Below are positions 59,577 to 64,000 of a DNA stretch of 64,000 nt, piece after piece. How positions within the stretch are numbered: position 1 is the first letter of the stretch; the number at the start of each line of letters is the position of its first letter. The notes beneath the pieces were generated by a model that was given only the letters and a program-made list of their open reading frames with translations, searched no databases and had not been told where the DNA came from. Source of the DNA: a bacterium (lineage in GTDB: Bacteria > Electryoneota > RPQS01); assembly GCA_036504735.1 (NCBI GenBank), contig DASXUQ010000019.1, positions 1-64,000 of the forward strand, read 5' to 3'. Both the position numbers and the translations under genes were made by a program.

Positions 59577-61603
59577 GCAAACCCGAACATCCCAAAGACT
59601 CCGAGCGCAATTCCTCCAAATGTCCGCCACGGCCGCCAAAGGAGGGAGCTACACATCCTGCCCCGAGTGGTGAGTTGGACCCGCGCATGCTGGCTTCGCT
59701 GCCGGTGGCGCTGTGCGGCACGAATCGCGCGGGCACGATTGTGTTCTGGAGTACAGCCATGCGCGCCCTCACGGCACAGGACACCCACGATGTTCTCGGG
59801 CAGCCCTTGTGCTCTGTGGTCAACAACGCAGATGCGCTGGAGGTTCTCGAACAGGCTCTGGACAGCGGGCAGGTGGCGACCACCGAGACCTTTGCGCTTT
59901 CCAACCGGGAATCGGGGCAGTCGACCGATGTAAAAGTCACGGTAACACCCGTCGTTGCCGAGGACGGCGGTACGCTGGGCTGCTGGCTGGAAGTGCGCCG
60001 CCATCAGACAGGGCTCTCCAGTTCCGACACGCGCGAGGCTGCGGCGGAGATTCTGCGGCTGGCCGAGGAGATGATGAACGGCGAACTCTCCGCACGGGGG
60101 CGGGAAGCCGACTTCAGCGGCGCCGCCGCCGAAGTGATTTGCGCGGTGAACCAGATGCTGGACGCGCTAATCACTCCGCTGCGGGTTGCGGCCGAATCGA
60201 TCCGCCAGATGGCTCACGGCTCTATTCCGGACTTCATCATCACCGAATACAAGGGTGAGTTTAACGAAATCAAGCGCAACCTGAACACGTTTCTGGCGGT
60301 GCTCTACGGGATGCACCACGAAACCCAGAATTTGATCCGTGCGATCAAAGAGGGCAAGCTGGACACGCGCGGCAACGATTGGGACTTCGAAGGGAACTGG
60401 AAGGCACTGATCGCGGGGGTCAACGACGTGCTTGACGCCACCATCAATCCGGTGCAGGAAGCCAGCGGTGTCCTGAGCAAGCTGTCGACCTACGATTTAA
60501 CGGCCCGTATGAGCGGCAAGTATCGCGGCGATCACGCTCGCATCAAGAAGGTGCTGAACACGTCGCTGCACTCCCTGTGTGAAGCCTTCCTGCAGGTTTC
60601 CGGAGCGGTCTCCAAGGTGTCCGCCGCCGCGCAAGAGATTTCCCGCAGCAGCGACGCCGTGGCGGCGGGCGCCTCCGAACAGGCATCATCGCTCCGCGAG
60701 ATTTCGGGCAGCATGACCCAGATTGCGCAACACTCCAAGCAGACCGCCGAGAATACGAAGCAGGCGCGGGAAATCACCGTGACGGCTCAGCAATCAGTGG
60801 AGGACGGGCGGTCGGGCATGATGGAACTGCTTGACGCCGTCGGACAGATCCGCGCCGCAGCGGAGAATACACAGACGATTCTGCAGGAGATCAACGCCAT
60901 TTCATCGCAGACGGACGAGCTGGCCAAGAATGCCGCCCGCGAGGCCGCGCGGGTCGGAGCCTCGGCACGGGGTTTTGCAGTGGTGGCGGAGGAAGTGCGG
61001 AAGTTGTCGAAACGATCCAAAGATGTTGCCGTGAATATTGAACAGATTGCGGAGGTCACTGTCGGCGCGGGAGACGGCGAGGCCGGTGCGGAATTGTCTC
61101 AAGACGGCATGGAGAAGGTGGTGAAGGAACTCCACACCATGGCGCTGCAAACGAATTACCTTGCGCTGAACGCGGCGGTGGAGGCGGCCTATGTAGACCA
61201 GGCAGGCGCGGGGTTTGAAGCCGTCACGGCCAAAGTGCAGGATCTTGCCGGGCGGTCCAAGGAGTCGGCGGTGAAAACCGAAGGGCTCTTAAATGACTCC
61301 GTCGCGCTCTCCCGCAACGGCGAGGAACTGTCGCGCAGCGTCAATTCCGAACTGGTCTCGATCATTGACTCGGTGGGGCGCGTGACGGAACTGGTGAACA
61401 AGATTTCCGGAGCCAGTGACCGGCAGGCCGCGGAAGTAGACGGCGTGAACCAGATGATCGCCCAGATCAACCGGGTGACGCAGGAAAACAGCGAGAGTGC
61501 CAACCGCAGCACACAGGCTGCCGCCGAGCTGACCAGCCAAACCGAGACGCTCTCCGAGTCGGTGCACCGGTTCAAACTGCCAACGGGGTGCGTGGCGCCA
61601 TAG
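59573..61603 (+). CDS. Soluble chemoreceptor with duplicated signalling tip
   Basis: 676 aa with no membrane segment. A Pro-rich N-terminus, a PAS-like domain (about 38-145), HAMP-like helical repeats (about 155-345), then the coiled-coil signalling domain. The highly conserved hairpin-tip consensus is present twice: residues ~441-490 (INAISSQTDELAKNAAREAA, GFAVVAEEVRKLS) and ~521-570 (LHTMALQTNYLALNAAVEAA, GFEAVTAKVQDLA). Each copy departs from consensus in different residues. Co-transcribed by 4-bp overlap with the hydrogenase maturation gene, it may sense redox or hydrogenase state and steer motility or another Che output; no che genes are in the window. A hairpin terminator follows at 61637. 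Confidence 0.9.
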   Translation: MSKPEHPKDSERNSSKCPPRPPKEGATHPAPSGELDPRMLASLPVALCGTNRAGTIVFWSTAMRALTAQDTHDVLGQPLCSVVNNADALEVLEQALDSGQVATTETFALSNRESGQSTDVKVTVTPVVAEDGGTLGCWLEVRRHQTGLSSSDTREAAAEILRLAEEMMNGELSARGREADFSGAAAEVICAVNQMLDALITPLRVAAESIRQMAHGSIPDFIITEYKGEFNEIKRNLNTFLAVLYGMHHETQNLIRAIKEGKLDTRGNDWDFEGNWKALIAGVNDVLDATINPVQEASGVLSKLSTYDLTARMSGKYRGDHARIKKVLNTSLHSLCEAFLQVSGAVSKVSAAAQEISRSSDAVAAGASEQASSLREISGSMTQIAQHSKQTAENTKQAREITVTAQQSVEDGRSGMMELLDAVGQIRAAAENTQTILQEINAISSQTDELAKNAAREAARVGASARGFAVVAEEVRKLSKRSKDVAVNIEQIAEVTVGAGDGEAGAELSQDGMEKVVKELHTMALQTNYLALNAAVEAAYVDQAGAGFEAVTAKVQDLAGRSKESAVKTEGLLNDSVALSRNGEELSRSVNSELVSIIDSVGRVTELVNKISGASDRQAAEVDGVNQMIAQINRVTQENSESANRSTQAAAELTSQTETLSESVHRFKLPTGCVAP

Positions 61604-61958
61604 CAGAATCACGGTACGCGTTCAGGCATGGAAAATCCGATGATGATCTCATCGGCTTTTCTGATTTTCGGAGACGCGGCAAGTATCGCCGTCCTGTTGG
61701 CCGGAGACACGCGATGGAGCGGAGACGCCCGTGACGGCCCTTTTGGGGATCGGCGATCCTGTTCCACAGGTTAGAGAAGCGGAGATGTCTTGGAATTGCT
61801 ATATTGCGGGAAAGTGGTTATTCCTACTCAAAGACTGAACAAATGATCATGACGGAATGCCTGCAACCTCGCCGACGTCTAATGGGCGGAGGGAGGAACG
61901 AAGCGGTCAGTGATCACATTGGGCGCATCGGCCGTGTCATCCGAGATCCTTACGTACG
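61604..61958. other. Intergenic region before the ECF sigma gene
   Basis: Besides the terminator at 61637, nothing convincing. The small frame at 61804-61986 has no family character. The promoter of the sigma factor gene is expected here. Confidence 0.4.
61637..61660 (+). terminator. Terminator of the hydrogenase-chemoreceptor operon
   Basis: Perfect 7-bp arms (61637-61643, 61649-61655) with a short loop, then CTTTT. It lies 34 bases after the chemoreceptor stop. Confidence 0.75.
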
Positions 61959-62623
61959 TTGTTGGAGAGTCCTCTGCTACGGGTAGAACAGACAAGCGAT
62001 TATGGCTCCAAGCCCGGCAGTCAGAGTGATGCGGGATCGGATGCAGACCTCATCGGACGCACCCTAAGCGGCGATGAGTCGGCCTTTCGCGTGCTTGTTG
62101 AACGCTATCAGGCGCAAGTGGCGGCGACCGTGATTGGAATATTGGGGTCCGGAACAGAGGCGGAGGACGCAGGCCAGGAGACGTTTATCCGCCTGTTCCG
62201 GTCACTCAGCAGGATTCGCGGCGAATCGTCACTGGGGACGTATGTGACGCGGATTGCCATTAATCTGAGTCTGGATGCGGCGCGGAGGCGGCACAGGCGA
62301 CGATTCTGGCTGCGAATCGATGACGAAGATGAAGCGCTGCCGGAAGCGTTAATCGTGGAAAGCGGTCAGAATGCCGAGAGCAACGAACGGCGGGAGCGAG
62401 TGCAGCGGGCGGTGCGGGCACTCGATCCCAAGCACCGCGCGGTGGTGGTGCTGCGCATGATTCGCGGCTTCTCGACGAAAGAGACAGCGGTGTTGCTGGG
62501 AATTCCCGCAGGGACAGTATTGTCACGACTGCCCGGGCACAAGAGAAGCTGCGGCCTATGCTGCAGTCCCTGATGGACGATGAACGGATTGACGGAGGAG
62601 AGCGGATTGAAATCAAAGGTTAA
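61959..62623 (+). CDS. ECF sigma factor, 3' end frameshifted
   Basis: Region sigma-2 (DADLIGRTLSGDESAFRVLV, GQETFIRLFRSLSRIRGESS) and region sigma-4 (AVRALDPKHRAVVVLRMIRG, TKETAVLLGIPAGTVLSRL) are clear. In the uncorrected frame the protein ends at 62573 with a foreign tail (PGHKRSCGLCCSP). One missing base around 62529-62535 explains this: the other frame continues ARAQEKLRPMLQSLMDDERI and stops at 62621-62623, giving a normal family end and overlap with the next gene's TTG start. Either an assembly error or a real truncation of the last helix of sigma-4. The start is uncertain: TTG at 61959 or 61962, or a codon just after GGAGAG at 61964. Confidence 0.82.
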
Positions 62624-62951
62624 CATTTCGGAGAAGGCGCGGAACGCCGGCGAGGAGCGCAGGCTTTGGATGCTGCTGGCCGGGAGTGCGGGAACGTTTG
62701 ATACGTACTTTCCGGCGCGGGTGATGGCACGGCTCCACTCCCGGCAACCGGAGGACGAATGGATTGCCGGGCTGCTTGTCGCCTTCCGCCGGGTGGCGCT
62801 GGTGGCAACGATTCTCACAGGTTTGCTGGTCAGCTACAATATCGTCACGCAATGGGAAGCACGGCGGGATTTGAATGCGGTGGAAATTACTCTGGCGATA
62901 CCTCCGGCCACGATTCAAAGCTCCCTTGACCACATGGACTTCGGCTTATGA
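62607..62951 (+). CDS. One-helix membrane protein, probable anti-sigma factor
   Basis: 114 aa from the TTG at 62607, chosen because GGAGGAGAG lies directly upstream; the frame is open to an ATG at 62580. A cytosolic N-terminal part of about 65 residues, one membrane helix (VALVATILTGLLVSYNIV) and a short periplasmic tail. The position between an ECF sigma factor and a CnrX-like sensor, with 4-bp overlap to the latter, fits an anti-sigma factor such as CnrY, but there is no sequence signature to prove it. Confidence 0.65.
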   Translation: MKSKVNISEKARNAGEERRLWMLLAGSAGTFDTYFPARVMARLHSRQPEDEWIAGLLVAFRRVALVATILTGLLVSYNIVTQWEARRDLNAVEITLAIPPATIQSSLDHMDFGL

Positions 62952-63403
62952 AACTGGAACCCAAACCTGCGCTAGTGGTGATCGGTACGCTGTTGATCGG
63001 CATGGCACTCGGCGCGCTGCTGCTTTCGGTGGTGATGCGGTTCCGGATGGAGCGTCTGCACCACATGATGGGGCATGGCGGCTTTCAGCAGAGTTTAATC
63101 GAAGCCATCGGGCCGATGAACGATACGCAGCGCACGGCGGTTGAAGAAGAAATCCGGCAGTCTTCGGTGCGGATCGACTCCACGATGAACGCAAGCCGCG
63201 GGCAAATCGACGCGATGATCGATTCGATGAATGTGCGCCTCGATTCGCTGCTGACGCCGGAGCAAAGAACGCGGCTGCACCAGGAGATAGGCCGCCGCCC
63301 GCACGGGCGTGGTGGTCCCCCTTTCGGCGGGCCCCGTTTCGGAGGTCTTCCCCCACCCGATGGCCGCCACAACGGTTCGCCGCATGAGCATGACGAACGA
63401 TAG
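62948..63403 (+). CDS. Membrane-anchored CpxP/CnrX-like periplasmic sensor
   Basis: 151 aa. One N-terminal helix (about 8-30, ALVVIGTLLIGMALGALLL), then a helical periplasmic domain with LTPEQRTRLHQEI, the Spy/CpxP/ZraP LTxxQ-type motif, and a His/Met-rich stretch just after the helix (MERLHHMMGHGG) plus a Gly/Pro/His-rich tail ending PHEHDER. These histidines and methionines could bind metal. In CnrYXH-type modules the equivalent protein senses metal and triggers release of the sigma factor. Metal specificity cannot be inferred. Confidence 0.78.
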   Translation: MKLEPKPALVVIGTLLIGMALGALLLSVVMRFRMERLHHMMGHGGFQQSLIEAIGPMNDTQRTAVEEEIRQSSVRIDSTMNASRGQIDAMIDSMNVRLDSLLTPEQRTRLHQEIGRRPHGRGGPPFGGPRFGGLPPPDGRHNGSPHEHDER

Positions 63404-63438
63404 CGTTGTCAGGTTGAAATGATCATAGAATTTCCAGC

Positions 63439-64000
63439 GTGAAAATGAACCGAAACATGAGAGTCCCGGTAGCAGCCGCACTGGCGCTGCTGGCGATACT
63501 GAGTATTATGGTATTGACCGGCTGCAAAGGCGAACGCATTGCGGCCACGTGGCGGAGCGATAGTATTCGGGTTGACGGACGGTCCGGCGACTGGGACAAG
63601 TACCCGCGCACCGTGTTCAAGAATCCCCACCTCGCCCTGGCGGCATGCAACGATTCGCAACGCGTCTTCCTGCTGTTCCACGTCAATGATCCGGATCTGG
63701 TGCTGGCTGCCCAGCGCCGTGGAGCGACCGTGTGGTTCTCCACCGGCGGCCAGAAGAAGACGTTCGGCGTCACCCTCAGGGGAAACGGTCCCGACTGGCG
63801 CGGTGAACGGCCACCGAATAGAGGAAACGACGATGCGATGCCGCCGGACTCCGAGCCAACAGATTTCGCGCCGCCGGCGCTGCCGGGTCTGGCTGTGCTG
63901 TACGGAACAGAGCGGAAGCGAATTCCCGTTCGTGATCAGGACGTGGGAATGCCCGCGGGAGAATCATCTCAGGAAGGCGGTGGAATCACCTTCGAATTCT
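63439..64000 (+). CDS. Lipoprotein, CBM9/DOMON-like domain, cut by window end
   Basis: At least 187 aa, open at the right edge. Start candidates are GTG 63439, ATG 63445 and ATG 63457; no strong ribosome binding site distinguishes them. Signal peptide with lipobox SIMVLTGC. The mature part begins SDSIRVDGRSGDWDKYP, followed by NPHLALAACNDSQRVFLLFH and ATVWFSTGG, the pattern of CBM9/DOMON-like sugar- or haem-binding domains common in surface lipoproteins. It starts 35 bases after the CnrX-like gene and may belong to the same transcript. Confidence 0.75.
   Translation, partial: MKMNRNMRVPVAAALALLAILSIMVLTGCKGERIAATWRSDSIRVDGRSGDWDKYPRTVFKNPHLALAACNDSQRVFLLFHVNDPDLVLAAQRRGATVWFSTGGQKKTFGVTLRGNGPDWRGERPPNRGNDDAMPPDSEPTDFAPPALPGLAVLYGTERKRIPVRDQDVGMPAGESSQEGGGITFEF

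Overview
The window looks like chromosome from an uncultured Gram-negative bacterium of the FCB superphylum (Zixibacteria/KSB1-like lineages are plausible). The reasons are several secreted proteins with a Por-type C-terminal sorting domain (YPNPFN motif, ending in a short K-M-L-L-x-K tail), LVIVD-repeat proteins, a TSP3-OmpA protein, a TonB-receptor-like barrel and RND efflux. No rRNA, complete tRNA, integrase, transposase or CRISPR array is visible. The lineage is an inference from gene style; there is no marker gene.

Layout. 0-5.7 kb: a lipoprotein with repeats, a frameshifted aquaporin remnant, a DUF748/AsmA-like giant, and an OmpA protein with calcium-binding TSP3 repeats. 6.0-19.8 kb: an OmpR-type two-component pair, an exported phosphoesterase, a TonB-receptor-like barrel, a PepSY-like protein, a YncE-like propeller, a TolC/adaptor/RND tripartite pump and a PTP-like phosphatase; both ends carry a tRNA-Thr-like 3' fragment followed by a hairpin. 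20-24.9 kb: two divergent LVIVD-repeat proteins. 25-31.2 kb: a four-gene polyphosphate operon on the minus strand (ppk, CHAD, phosphoesterase-HD fusion, ppx) with 4-bp overlaps throughout. 31.5-41.5 kb: two very large secreted proteins with sorting domains, one carrying a gingipain-like (C25) domain whose catalytic residues appear replaced.

42.3-51.0 kb holds the best candidate for an undescribed system: five co-directional genes without signal peptides. Three are unrecognised (367, 363 and 948 aa), one is an M4-like HExxH metallopeptidase and one a ComEC-type metallo-beta-lactamase-fold protein. A promoter-like element overlapping a perfect palindrome lies upstream, and an orphan fragment of a sorting domain lies just downstream, which suggests the cassette landed in or replaced a secreted-protein gene.

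51.3-54.3 kb: a small sorting-domain protein and a repeat-rich protein with an endosialidase-chaperone (S74-like) tail. 55.5-61.6 kb: a cytoplasmic [NiFe] hydrogenase operon (small and large subunits, 2[4Fe-4S] ferredoxin, maturation protease) with two paralogous V4R-like proteins and a soluble chemotaxis receptor whose signalling hairpin tip is duplicated. 62-64 kb: an ECF sigma factor with a 3' frameshift, a one-helix (anti-sigma-like) protein and a CpxP/CnrX-like periplasmic sensor, then a lipoprotein cut by the window end.

Four related hairpins (6.07, 19.78, 24.94, 36.39 kb), two of them directly behind tRNA-like 3' ends, divide the left half into modules. They are either a dispersed terminator family or scars of elements that integrated at a tRNA-Thr gene.
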